DNA of 64,000 bases from NCBI GenBank assembly GCA_902524995.1, contig CABZFJ010000001.1, positions 219,214 to 283,213 of the forward strand. The letters are read 5' to 3'. The notes beneath the pieces are model-generated. The model saw only the letters and a program-made list of their open reading frames with translations, was not told the origin of the DNA and made no database searches. Position 1 is the first letter of the stretch, and every line of letters begins with the position of its first letter. Both the position numbers and the translations under genes were made by a program. Shown piece by piece: positions 31,818-40,835 of the stretch. Origin of the DNA: an uncultured Pelagibacteraceae bacterium (lineage in GTDB: Bacteria > Pseudomonadota > Alphaproteobacteria > Pelagibacterales > Pelagibacteraceae).

Positions 31818-32948
31818 ATGATTAAAGATAAAAAACTATTGAAGGGTAAAACTCCTTCAAGACGTAAATTCTTTAAAGCTGCTGCTGCAACTGGTGTTGC
31901 CGCTGTTGCTGCATCATCTTTAGCTGCTCCTGCAGTTGCCAAAGAAAGAATCGAAGTTTCAATGGTGGCTACTTGGGGAAGAGATTTTCCAGGTCTTGGT
32001 ACAGGTGCACAAAGATTTGCTCAAAGAATTACAGACGTGAGTGATGGAAGAATTCAAGTTACTTACTATGCCGCAAACGAAAGAGTAAAAGCATTTGACT
32101 CATTTGATGAAGTTGCTTCAGGTAACTCGCAAATGTATCATGCTGCAGACTACTACTGGGTGAAAAAAGATCCTGCATGGGGTTATTTTACAGCCGTACC
32201 TTTCGGTTTCACTTACACCGAAATGAATGCATGGATTAGATTTGCAGGTGGTCAGCAATTATGGGATGAGCTATCTGATAAATTTGGTCTAAAAAACTTT
32301 ATGTGTGGTGACACAGGAGTTCAAATGGGTGGATGGTTTAATAAGAAAATTAGAAGCCCTAATGACTTCAAAGGTCTTAAAATGCGTATGCCTGGATTAG
32401 GTGGACAAGTTATCGGTAAACTTGGAGGATCTCCAGTTTCACTTCCTGGTGGACAAATTTACGAAAACCTTGTTTCTGGTGCAATAGATGCAACAGAGTG
32501 GGTAGGTCCATGGAATGATGAAGCTATGAAATTCCAAGAAGCTGCTAAATATTATTACTATCCTGGTATGCATGAACCTGGTTCAATGTTAGCTTGTGGA
32601 TGTAATAAATCATGGTTTACAAGCTTATCAAAATCAGATCAGCTATTAATCGAAGCATGTGCATCAACAGAGAATGATGTTATGATGTCAGAGTACAACG
32701 CGAAAAACGGTGCTGCTTTAGAGAGATTAATAAATGATCATGGAGTTAAATTAGAAAGATTTAGCGACAAGGTTTATGATGGTTTCGGTAAAGCTGCTGA
32801 AGAAGTTTTTGAGGAAACAAGAGCAAGCAGTGGTCTCGCTGAGAGAATTCATTCTAGTTTCTTAAAAGCTAGAAAAGAAATTGGTGCTTGGACAAACTTG
32901 TCAGATTCACCATACATTCAGCAACGAAACAGAGTGTTAGGAATGTAA
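31818..32948 (+). CDS. TRAP transporter solute-binding protein, TakP-like (DctP family), Tat signal
   Basis: 376 residues. The N-terminus carries a twin-arginine motif (SRRKFFKAAAATG) and an AAPAVAK cleavage region, so it is exported folded. The mature protein closely follows the 2-oxoacid-binding protein TakP: ADYYWVKKDPAWGYFTAVPF, GDTGVQMGGWFNKKI, LKMRMPGLGGQVIGKLGG, IDATEWVGPWNDE (Glu-Trp that in TakP help bind the ligand and cation) and YYYYPGMHEPGS. A monocarboxylate such as pyruvate, another 2-oxoacid, lactate or an analogue is the likely ligand (inference). It has a strong ribosome site and is separated from the permeases by a terminator-like hairpin at 32969-32998. Confidence 0.92.
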   Translation: MIKDKKLLKGKTPSRRKFFKAAAATGVAAVAASSLAAPAVAKERIEVSMVATWGRDFPGLGTGAQRFAQRITDVSDGRIQVTYYAANERVKAFDSFDEVASGNSQMYHAADYYWVKKDPAWGYFTAVPFGFTYTEMNAWIRFAGGQQLWDELSDKFGLKNFMCGDTGVQMGGWFNKKIRSPNDFKGLKMRMPGLGGQVIGKLGGSPVSLPGGQIYENLVSGAIDATEWVGPWNDEAMKFQEAAKYYYYPGMHEPGSMLACGCNKSWFTSLSKSDQLLIEACASTENDVMMSEYNAKNGAALERLINDHGVKLERFSDKVYDGFGKAAEEVFEETRASSGLAERIHSSFLKARKEIGAWTNLSDSPYIQQRNRVLGM

Positions 32949-32951
32949 TCT

Positions 32952-32965
32952 AACTAAATTTAGTT
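32952..32965. repeat. 14-bp palindrome after TRAP binding-protein stop
   Basis: AACTAAATTTAGTT, perfect, starting four bases after the stop codon and just before the terminator hairpin. It may add to the 3' structure of the binding-protein message. Confidence 0.4.
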
Positions 32966-32968
32966 ATT

Positions 32969-32998
32969 AAAGGGCCCATAATTGGGCCCTTTTTTTTT
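32969..32998 (+). terminator. Rho-independent terminator/attenuator between TRAP binding protein and permease genes
   Basis: Stem AAAGGGCCC (32969-32977), six-base loop ATAATT, stem GGGCCCTTT (32984-32992), with an unbroken T run at 32990-32998. This is the strongest intrinsic terminator in the window. Because the permease genes follow in the same direction 38 bases later, it probably lowers their expression relative to the binding protein rather than ending the operon. Confidence 0.9.
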
Positions 32999-33036
32999 AA
33001 ATAAAATCGATTATTACTTATTTATTTTAAAATACT

Positions 33037-34026
33037 ATGGTGGCAAAAAATTCAAATCTATCTCTATATCTAAGAATCATTAGTTACTCTGTTTTAGCTT
33101 TTACTTTAGCATTTCTCATTAACAATGTTCTAACAGTTTGGAGTGATTGGCCAGGCATAAAAAAGATTTTTTCACATCATGAGATACTTGGATTTAAGAA
33201 AAAAGCTCTAGAGGGATCTGATTTAAATTACGGTTATATGCAAATTGGTTTGTACCTGATTTGTATTGCTGCAGTTATATTTTATGTTTTTAAAACATAT
33301 AGCCAAACTTTAGAACAAGATTCAAAAATTTTATCAAGATTTTCAGCGTATATTATTAGATCATCATTTTGGGCAGTATTTTTAGTTGGTGTAGCTGATT
33401 TTGTTATTTCATTTATGGTTGTAGAGAGATTATGGGAAGCAATCTTCAGTCCTGAGGTAAAAGCATTAATGGTTAAAGCCCCTGTAAGAATTACGTATAT
33501 TCACTTTCCAATTATATTAATTTCTTTTGTAATTGGATATTTTACAAAATCAGTTGGCTTTATATGGCTAGCAGTATTAGTTGTAGCAAGTGAATTTGTG
33601 ATTGTTCTATCAAGATTTATATTTTCATATGAACAAGCATTCCAAGGAGATTTAGTTAGATTTTGGTATGCAGCACTTTATTTGTTTGCAAGTGCATATG
33701 CATTAATTCATGAAGGCCATGTAAGAGTTGATGTATTATATTCTTCTTTTAGTGAGAAAAAGAAAGCATGGACAAATTTACTTGGGTCAGCAGTTTTAGG
33801 AGTGCCACTTATGTTGATTGTAATATTTTTAGGTTTAAATGGAAAAGCGAGTATAATAAATGGTCCAGTTGTAGCTTTTGAAGTAACACAACAAGGGTCC
33901 AATGGACTTTATCTTTTATATTTGATGGCTGTGTACCTAGCTGTTTTTGCTGTCACTATGTTAATTCAATTTACAAGCTATTTTATGGAGAGCAGCCACA
34001 AAATTTTAAAAGGTGCCAAAAATTAA
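33037..34026 (+). CDS. TRAP transporter small permease (DctQ type) with long N-terminal extension
   Basis: 329 residues, about twice the usual DctQ length. The DctQ core is in the C-terminal half: IVLSRFIFSYEQAFQGDLVR, ALYLFASAYALIHEGHVRVD and the closing VYLAVFAVTMLIQF helix. The first ~170 residues add about four membrane helices (near 15-32, 68-88, 108-128 and 150-165) separated by a charged loop around GFKKKALEGSD. From memory, the small subunits of TakPQM-type transporters can be longer, but the extra part has no function I can assign. The gene starts 38 bases after the terminator, and the large permease starts 3 bases after its stop. Confidence 0.82.
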   Translation: MVAKNSNLSLYLRIISYSVLAFTLAFLINNVLTVWSDWPGIKKIFSHHEILGFKKKALEGSDLNYGYMQIGLYLICIAAVIFYVFKTYSQTLEQDSKILSRFSAYIIRSSFWAVFLVGVADFVISFMVVERLWEAIFSPEVKALMVKAPVRITYIHFPIILISFVIGYFTKSVGFIWLAVLVVASEFVIVLSRFIFSYEQAFQGDLVRFWYAALYLFASAYALIHEGHVRVDVLYSSFSEKKKAWTNLLGSAVLGVPLMLIVIFLGLNGKASIINGPVVAFEVTQQGSNGLYLLYLMAVYLAVFAVTMLIQFTSYFMESSHKILKGAKN

Positions 34027-34029
34027 ATT

Positions 34030-36693
34030 ATGGAAACATTCTTTTTAGCCATTCTAGTTGCAATAATGATCGTTGCTCTTGCATCGGGTTACCCGGTTGC
34101 CTTTGCACTACCAGGCTCAGCTATAATTGCAATTGGTTTAGCAGCATTTTTTGGCTACATATTCGAGGGAGATTCTAGTGCTTTCTTTGCTGTAGATGGA
34201 CCCATTGAATGGCTAGTTGCAGGTATTACAAATTTTCGGAGTAATTACTGGGATGTAGAAACAGATACCTTGATTGCAATACCTTTATTCATTTTCATGG
34301 GAATTATGCTTCAAAAATCAAAAATTGCCGAAGACTTATTGATAACAATGGGCCAGTTATTTGGACCAATTCCTGGTGGTCTAGGAATTTCTGTTATATT
34401 TGTAGGGGCACTACTAGCAGCAACCACAGGTATCGTTGGAGCAACTGTAATTGCAATGGGATTAATCTCATTACCAACGATGTTAAATAATAAATATGAC
34501 AGACAACTAGCAAGTGGAATAGTTTGTTCGTCAGGAACATTAGGTCAAATTATTCCTCCATCAATTGTTTTAATTATTATTGCTGACCAGTTGGCAAGCG
34601 CATCAGATGTTGCAAACAATTTAAGACAAAAAGATTATAAAAACTTAACTGGTGAATTCAATATGCCAGGAGAATTTAGAGTAGGTTCATCTAGTGCAGG
34701 TGATATGTTCTTAGGAGCACTTTTGCCAGGCTTGGTCTTAGTTGCTCTTTATATGATCTATGTATTTATTTTTGCTAGAATAAAGAGAGGTGTTGCACCA
34801 CCAGTTCCATTTAAAGGAAATTTTGATTTAAAATTTTGGTTAAGAGTAGTTGTAATTATCATACCACCTCTTGCATTAATTTTTGCAGTTTTAGGTTCGA
34901 TTTTAATGGGGATTGCCACTGTAAACCAAGCAGGCTCAATAGGAGCAATTGGTGCTACTTTGATGGCTGGTTATAGATTATATGAAGGAAAGAAAAGTGC
35001 ATTTTATCCTTTGATTTTAATTATTGGATCTCTAATCCCAATTACATTCTTTGCTTCAAATTATGAGTTAAATGTAAAAAATCTGGAGGAAAGAGATTTA
35101 AGCGCAATTTATATTACAGCTTTCTTTGTAGTCATTTTTATTATCGGAATAGGTTGGAGTTTTTGGAGAACGTTTAAAACAGAAAATGTTTTAAAAGAAG
35201 TAGTAACAGAAACTTGTGTGACTACTTCAATGGTATTTATTATTCTTTTAGGAGCAGCGATGCTTACTTCAGGATTTAGAGCGTTTGGAGGAGAAGAATT
35301 AGTAAGAGACTTTTTACAAGATTTACCAGGGGGTTTTTGGACACAATTTGTTGTCGTGATGATTGTAATTTTCTTGCTAGGATTTTTCCTAGACTTTATA
35401 GAAATTGCAGTTGTTGTTGTTCCAATTATTGCACCAATATTATTGGCCGAAACAGGAGCTAACGTTACAGCTGTTTGGCTTGGAGTTATGATTGGTGTTA
35501 ACTTACAGACTTCCTTCTTAACCCCACCATTTGGATTTGCGCTCTTTTATTTGAAAGGAGTAGCTCCAAAAATTGTTAAAACACTTGATATTTGGAAAGG
35601 AGTTGTGCCTTTTATAATTTTACAGCTTATAGGTCTTGGAATAGTTGGTGCATACCCTAGCCTAGTAAATTATCTGCCGAATAGAGTGTATTTAACTTCG
35701 AATGTTGCACCTCCACCAATGAATCCTAAATTACAGTATTGTTTGCAAGAGTACAAATTTGCAAAATTTGATACCAGCGGTGAAACAATTAAAAATGCAA
35801 TCTTAAAATTCCAATCAGAGGCACCAACTAATCTGCCAGATGATAAAATGGAAATTTTAGAAGATCACTTTGATAGCGCATTAGGAACGTTTGCTCTTGT
35901 TGACAAATTAAAAAAAGTTGAGGTAGAATATAATGATTACACTATTGATTACAGAGACCTACATTTCACTGTTAGAAAAAAGCAAAAGAAAATACTTAAA
36001 TTGAATAAAAAAATTGAAAAATATAAAGCAGAGATTAGAAACTTAGATGACGATGAAATAGATGATAAAAATAAAATAGAATTAAGAATTGAGGATACAA
36101 AACTCGAAATCGAGGAGCTTCAAAATTCTATTCCAGATACTTGGAAAGCTAAGAATTCAGAATTTGACAAAATAAATAAAGCTAAAAATACAACAACAAA
36201 AAGATATAGAAAGAATGTAGATGAAGCCTACGATCTACTTGATCAGTTTGCAATGTTCATAAATGATGGAGTAAAACTTGAGGAAGTAACAAAAGATATT
36301 AAACAGTTAGATTATTTTATAGCTATGGAAAGTAATACAAAAGTATATGAAAGATCAATTACAATTATGGATGGACTGTTTGATAAATTAAGTGAGATCT
36401 CTGGAATGGATGAATTTTTAAATAGTGTAGATGATTTGTTATCAATGGTTGACTCAGATGAACTTGATCCAATGGCGATTAGAACAAAATCAAAAGAGGT
36501 TGTTGAGTTATTCAATAAAGAAGTTAGTTGGAGGGCAAATGCTAAAGAAAACTTAATGCCAAAACTTGAAGAATATAATAATGCAATCAAAGAAACAATT
36601 GGACTAAGATTGCAGTCAAAACTTACTAAAGATCAAGCTATCTATGTATCTAAATGTAATTCAATACATAGAGATATTTCACTAAATTTCTAA
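34030..36693 (+). CDS. TRAP transporter large permease (DctM type) with ~340-residue coiled-coil tail
   Basis: 887 residues. Residues 1 to about 548 are a DctM permease: LIAIPLFIFMGIMLQKSKIA, GAVIAMGLISLPTML-like GATVIAMGLISLPTM, SSGTLGQIIPPSIVLIIIAD, FFLDFIEIAVVVVPIIAPIL and NLQTSFLTPPFGFALFYLKG. The remainder (about 549-887) is soluble and highly charged, with a strong heptad-like stretch around residues 650-715 (KKQKKILKLNKKIEKYKAEI and onward) and further helical segments rich in Asp, Glu and Lys. Normal DctM proteins stop near the end of the membrane part. The tail presumably lies in the cytoplasm. Its last 4 bases overlap the convergent reductase gene. Confidence 0.88.
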   Translation: METFFLAILVAIMIVALASGYPVAFALPGSAIIAIGLAAFFGYIFEGDSSAFFAVDGPIEWLVAGITNFRSNYWDVETDTLIAIPLFIFMGIMLQKSKIAEDLLITMGQLFGPIPGGLGISVIFVGALLAATTGIVGATVIAMGLISLPTMLNNKYDRQLASGIVCSSGTLGQIIPPSIVLIIIADQLASASDVANNLRQKDYKNLTGEFNMPGEFRVGSSSAGDMFLGALLPGLVLVALYMIYVFIFARIKRGVAPPVPFKGNFDLKFWLRVVVIIIPPLALIFAVLGSILMGIATVNQAGSIGAIGATLMAGYRLYEGKKSAFYPLILIIGSLIPITFFASNYELNVKNLEERDLSAIYITAFFVVIFIIGIGWSFWRTFKTENVLKEVVTETCVTTSMVFIILLGAAMLTSGFRAFGGEELVRDFLQDLPGGFWTQFVVVMIVIFLLGFFLDFIEIAVVVVPIIAPILLAETGANVTAVWLGVMIGVNLQTSFLTPPFGFALFYLKGVAPKIVKTLDIWKGVVPFIILQLIGLGIVGAYPSLVNYLPNRVYLTSNVAPPPMNPKLQYCLQEYKFAKFDTSGETIKNAILKFQSEAPTNLPDDKMEILEDHFDSALGTFALVDKLKKVEVEYNDYTIDYRDLHFTVRKKQKKILKLNKKIEKYKAEIRNLDDDEIDDKNKIELRIEDTKLEIEELQNSIPDTWKAKNSEFDKINKAKNTTTKRYRKNVDEAYDLLDQFAMFINDGVKLEEVTKDIKQLDYFIAMESNTKVYERSITIMDGLFDKLSEISGMDEFLNSVDDLLSMVDSDELDPMAIRTKSKEVVELFNKEVSWRANAKENLMPKLEEYNNAIKETIGLRLQSKLTKDQAIYVSKCNSIHRDISLNF

Positions 36694-37709
36694 ACTGTTA
36701 ACTTATCAATTAGTTCTGATCTTGTATAAAGACCCAAGTCTTCCGCCTTGGACTTTAACTTTTCATTAATCTCTTTTAATTTTGGAACATTTAAATCAAG
36801 CTTATTTGCAATTTCTATAATTGAACCAATTATTGGATCTATTTCTAATGGTTTACCAGCATTTAAATCTTGAGCAGTCGAAGGTTTATGGCCTATAATT
36901 GAGACTCCACTTTTAATTCGATCCTCAATTGATATATTGAATTTAACTCCGATTTTTTCCCCAACTTGTTGGCACTCCTGCATTAAAACTTTTATTAAAT
37001 TGTAAGTCTCTGTATCATTACCCATCTCATCCATTGTTTTATTTGTTAGAGCACTTACCGGGTTAAATGAACAGTTTCCCCACAGTTTCACCCAAATTTC
37101 GTCTCTCAAATTTTTTTTTTGAGGAGCTTTTAACCCCCCTTCTATGAATAAACTTGAAATTATTTTTAGTCTTTCTGATCTAGCTCCATCTGGTTCACCT
37201 AAAGAAAATCGTTCACCATTACCATTATGTTTAATAACACCTGGCTCTAATATCTGACAAGCTGGATAAACTACACAACCAATTGCTCTTTCAGGTCCAA
37301 GAGTTTGCCAAATCTTTCCACCTGGATCCACACTTTCAACTATTTGATTATCTAATTTGGTACCCGTATCAGCTTTATAAAAATACCACCAAGGTAATCC
37401 ATTAATGGCGCAAATAATTGAAGTTTTTTTACCCATAATTGGTTTTAAACTTTCTGAAATTTTACTAATAGCATTAGCTTTTACGGAAATAATTATGAAA
37501 TCTTGTTCATCCAAATCTTTAGGATTGTCTGTTACATCAAATTTAAAATTAATTTTATTATCATCTCTTATAAAAGTTAATCCGTTTTGCTCTATTGCTT
37601 TTTTATGTTCACCTCTAGCAATTAAAGAAACTTGTGCGTTTGTTTTTTTTAGACTTGTAGCAATAAATCCACCAATAGACCCTGCCCCAAATATACAAAT
37701 TTTAGTCAT
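36690..37709 (-). CDS. Ketopantoate reductase-like (2-dehydropantoate 2-reductase family) oxidoreductase
   Basis: 339 residues. NADPH motif ICIFGAGSIGGFIATSL at the N-terminus; ICAINGLPWWYFY; catalytic Lys region EIWVKLWGNCSFNPVSALT; and the substrate-site AGKPLEIDPIIG near residue 285. This is the ApbA/PanE fold, but the family includes many reductases outside pantothenate synthesis, and the residues GLPWWYF are typical of such paralogues. Its start overlaps the upstream ligase gene by one base, so it belongs to the ligase/GGT-like operon and probably reduces a 2-oxoacid there. A true panE role remains possible. Confidence 0.85.
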   Translation of the reverse strand: MTKICIFGAGSIGGFIATSLKKTNAQVSLIARGEHKKAIEQNGLTFIRDDNKINFKFDVTDNPKDLDEQDFIIISVKANAISKISESLKPIMGKKTSIICAINGLPWWYFYKADTGTKLDNQIVESVDPGGKIWQTLGPERAIGCVVYPACQILEPGVIKHNGNGERFSLGEPDGARSERLKIISSLFIEGGLKAPQKKNLRDEIWVKLWGNCSFNPVSALTNKTMDEMGNDTETYNLIKVLMQECQQVGEKIGVKFNISIEDRIKSGVSIIGHKPSTAQDLNAGKPLEIDPIIGSIIEIANKLDLNVPKLKEINEKLKSKAEDLGLYTRSELIDKLTV

Positions 37710-39217
37710 TAGTTCGCTAATCCAAACTTTTTAGCTAAAGTATTTCTTTGTAGTTTGCCTGTTGCGCCTTTAGGAATTTCATTTACAAAAAATATTTTCT
37801 TTGGAATTTTAAATTTTGCAAGTTTTTCATTTGCATAAATTTTTATATCATCTTCAGTACATTTCTTTCCTTCTTTTATAATTATTGCACTAGCTATATC
37901 TTCTCCAAGCATTTTATCCTCATATCCAAAGCAAACGGCTTGCTCAATGTTTGGATGATTCATAAGAATGTTATCTACTTCTAAAGGCGAAATTTTTTCG
38001 CCACCTTTATTAATTATTTCCTTTAATCTCCCAGAGATTTTTAGATAGCCATCTTTATCAAAATATCCCTGATCTCCTGTTCTAAACCAACCATTTGAAA
38101 AACTATTTTTATTTGCATCTGGATTATTTTCATATCCAGATGTAACATTTTCACCTTTAATACAAACTTCTCCCTCTTCTCCTTGATTAAGAATTTTGTT
38201 ATTAATATCCATAATACAAACTTCTGGCCCAGCAGGAATTCCTACAAATCCAGGTTTTTGGGACTTAGGCGGTAAAGGATTTGAGGTCATTTGATGAGTA
38301 GCTTCCGTCATCCCGTATGCTTCTATAACTGGACAATTAAATACCTCATTTAGTTTTTCAAATACAGCTGGAGGCAGAGATGCAGATGATGATCTTAAAA
38401 ATCTAAGATTTAATTGTTTAGCAGTTTCTAGGTTTTTATCTGCCCTCATCAATATTGCTTGATGCATTGTTGGTACTCCAGAATACCAAGTTATTTTCTC
38501 TCTTTTTGCATAATCTAAAAATTTTAATGCATTAAATCCACTACTCGCACATACAGATGCCCCTGCCTTCATAGAGGCTGCAAGAACTGCAATTAAGCCA
38601 TGTATATGAAATAATGGCATAATATTTAGACAATGATCTTTATCCGTTAAATTAAGACTCTTGGAGATATTATCTGCCGAAGAAAAAATATTTTTATTTG
38701 TTAATGGAACAATCTTAGGTCTTGATGTAGTGCCCGAGGTATGTAGCACAAGAGCTTCATGATCTTCATCTGGTAACACATAATCACCACTTTTTTCAAA
38801 AAGATTAAAATCCCCACTAAAAGTATTTCCGTCTGATTTTATTTCACAAACAGGAATTTTGAGTTTATTTGCGATTTCTACTACTGGATTTTGAGAATTT
38901 TTCTCTACAATCACTATTTTCGGCTTTAAATCCTCTAAGTAAAATTCAAATTCTTCTGATTTATAGTTTGGGTTTAAAGGTGCAGCAGACATGTAGCTTG
39001 AAATCGCCAAAAAACTAGTTGCCATGCAAGGACCGTTTGGCAAAACTATTGCTGCTCGATCTTTATTATTAATACCATTACCTGATAATTGTTTTGAGAC
39101 TCTTTCTATCAATGATTTTAAACCACCGAATTTAAGTGGAGAACTACTTTCAGATGTTATTGCAATTTGATCATCATTTTGTAACTCTAGGATATTTCTT
39201 ACAATTCTAGAGTTCAT
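37709..39217 (-). CDS. AMP-dependent acyl-CoA synthetase, oxalate-CoA ligase-like
   Basis: 502 residues of the ANL superfamily. P-loop HTSGTTSRPKIVPLTNKN, then NIMPLFHIHGLIAVLAAS, TWYSGVPTMHQAIL, FLRSSSASLPPAVFEKL, VIEAYGMTEATHQMTSNPLP, GWFRTGDQGYFDKDGYLKI and the C-terminal catalytic Lys in PKGATGKLQRNTL. The SGTTSRPK, HxHGL and TEATHQM(T/S)SNPLP combination matches what I know of plant AAE3 and yeast Pcs60 oxalyl-CoA synthetases. Four bases separate it from the GGT-family gene upstream. The proposed substrate oxalate is an inference from motifs and context; another small dicarboxylate is possible. Confidence 0.82.
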   Translation of the reverse strand: MNSRIVRNILELQNDDQIAITSESSSPLKFGGLKSLIERVSKQLSGNGINNKDRAAIVLPNGPCMATSFLAISSYMSAAPLNPNYKSEEFEFYLEDLKPKIVIVEKNSQNPVVEIANKLKIPVCEIKSDGNTFSGDFNLFEKSGDYVLPDEDHEALVLHTSGTTSRPKIVPLTNKNIFSSADNISKSLNLTDKDHCLNIMPLFHIHGLIAVLAASMKAGASVCASSGFNALKFLDYAKREKITWYSGVPTMHQAILMRADKNLETAKQLNLRFLRSSSASLPPAVFEKLNEVFNCPVIEAYGMTEATHQMTSNPLPPKSQKPGFVGIPAGPEVCIMDINNKILNQGEEGEVCIKGENVTSGYENNPDANKNSFSNGWFRTGDQGYFDKDGYLKISGRLKEIINKGGEKISPLEVDNILMNHPNIEQAVCFGYEDKMLGEDIASAIIIKEGKKCTEDDIKIYANEKLAKFKIPKKIFFVNEIPKGATGKLQRNTLAKKFGLAN

Positions 39218-39221
39218 TCAA

Positions 39222-40805
39222 TTAATAACCCTTTGCGTATCCATCTTTTCTTGGATCTGAACCGCCAACTAAATTTCCTTTTTCTCTATCTATTTGAATT
39301 GCTTGACCACCTCCGTGAGTACCATCTATATACTCAACATTATGACCGACTTCTTTTAAATTATTAAAAATTTTTTCATCAATACTTTTCTCTAATTTAT
39401 AAATGTTGTTGAAGTGGAAAGCTCTAGGAAATGAAATAGCTTGTTGAGGGGTTAAGTAATAATCAATAATACTATTTAAAACATGGACTTGTCCCACAGG
39501 TTGATATTGTCCTCCCATTACTCCATAAGTTAATTCACATTCTCCTTTGTTGTTCATAACTATTCCAGGAATTATGGTATGTAGAGGTCTTTTCAATCCT
39601 TGAATACAATTAGGATGACCTTCTTCAACTCTAAAATTAGTTCCTCTATTGTGAAGAACTACTCCAGATTTATCACCTGTTATTCCAGATCCAAAAGCAT
39701 AACAAACAGAATTTATAATTGAAACTACATTTAAGTCTCTGTCTACTACACTTAAATAAACTGTTTCAGGATGGTTTGGAATATTTAGATCCCCTACATC
39801 TGCACAGCCACTAATAGATATATTTTTTGAAATATTATCTATGTTTTGTTCGCTTAATATTTTTTTTAAATCTAAATCTATAAATTCTGGGTCACCAATA
39901 TTTTCTTCTTTAAGTTTATAAGCCTGCTTTGTAACTTCTGCTTCAAGATGGAATCTTTCAAATGAATTCACATCATATTTTTCAATACCTAACTTTTCTA
40001 ATAATTTCATCATTACTAAAACTGTTATTCCAGGTCCACTCGGAGGACATTGATGTATAATTATATCTCTATATCTATCTGATAAAGTGTCTGATTTAAT
40101 AGTTTTTTGCTTATGGAAATCTTCAATTGTATGTAAGCCCCCAAACTCTTTTAAAGTTTTAACTAAATCTTCAGCAATTGATCCTTCATAAAATTCTTTA
40201 ATTCCATTTTTTGAAATTTTTTCAAAAGTCTCTCCAAGAGCAGGATTTTTATTTATCTCATTAAATTGAAAACTTTTACCATTATTTAGCATATGTTTTC
40301 TAGAGTATGGGTTATCATTTAATTTATTAAATACGTTGCTCCAGGCGTTAGCAACAACTTTAGTCACTTTAAATCCATTCTTTGCAATATCTATGCCTTT
40401 GTGAAACAACTCCTCAAAATCGAGTTTTCCAAAATCATTATGAATTGTATTCCAAGCATCTAATGCACCAGGAATAGTTACTGCGTGAGGACTTGTTAAA
40501 CCAATTTTATCTATATTCTTTTCCTTGAAATAATCAAAATTTGCTTTTGCTGGAGCAATACCTGATCCATTATACGAAACAGGGTCTTTGCCATTCATTT
40601 TTATTATAGCAAAACAATCACCGCCTATACTTGTAGAATTAGGCTCTGCAACAGACAGAACAACAGAGGCTGCTATTGCTGCATCCACAGCGTTTCCACC
40701 TTTTTGTAATATTCTCAGAGCTTCTTCTGTAGCTATTGGATGTGATGTTGCGGCCATACCATTTGAAGAAATGGCATCTTTATCTTTTGTCGAATGATTA
40801 TTCAT
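39222..40805 (-). CDS. Gamma-glutamyltranspeptidase-family Ntn hydrolase, oxamate amidohydrolase (HpxW)-like
   Basis: 527 residues, no signal peptide (begins MNNHSTKDKDAISSNGMAAT), so it is cytoplasmic, unlike periplasmic glutathione GGT. Family motifs: GMAATSHPIATEEALRILQ, GGNAVDAAIAASVVLSV, PHAVTIPGALDAW, PPSGPGITVLVMMKLLE and GVMGGQYQPVGQVHVL. The expected autocleavage Thr lies in HPETVYLSVVDRD at about residue 350, so maturation into two chains is likely. Intracellular members include oxamate amidohydrolase and cephalosporin acylases. Followed by an oxalyl-CoA-synthetase-like gene, which suggests oxamate to oxalate to oxalyl-CoA. It is divergent from the MFS gene across only 30 bases. Confidence 0.83.
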   Translation of the reverse strand: MNNHSTKDKDAISSNGMAATSHPIATEEALRILQKGGNAVDAAIAASVVLSVAEPNSTSIGGDCFAIIKMNGKDPVSYNGSGIAPAKANFDYFKEKNIDKIGLTSPHAVTIPGALDAWNTIHNDFGKLDFEELFHKGIDIAKNGFKVTKVVANAWSNVFNKLNDNPYSRKHMLNNGKSFQFNEINKNPALGETFEKISKNGIKEFYEGSIAEDLVKTLKEFGGLHTIEDFHKQKTIKSDTLSDRYRDIIIHQCPPSGPGITVLVMMKLLEKLGIEKYDVNSFERFHLEAEVTKQAYKLKEENIGDPEFIDLDLKKILSEQNIDNISKNISISGCADVGDLNIPNHPETVYLSVVDRDLNVVSIINSVCYAFGSGITGDKSGVVLHNRGTNFRVEEGHPNCIQGLKRPLHTIIPGIVMNNKGECELTYGVMGGQYQPVGQVHVLNSIIDYYLTPQQAISFPRAFHFNNIYKLEKSIDEKIFNNLKEVGHNVEYIDGTHGGGQAIQIDREKGNLVGGSDPRKDGYAKGY

Positions 40806-40835
40806 AATAGAACTGTAATTTCATAAAAAATATAA

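Noticed and set aside
39222..40805. Classical periplasmic gamma-glutamyltranspeptidase acting on glutathione
   Set aside because: No signal peptide, and the neighbouring oxalyl-CoA-synthetase-like gene points to the cytoplasmic amidohydrolase branch; glutathione activity cannot be fully excluded.
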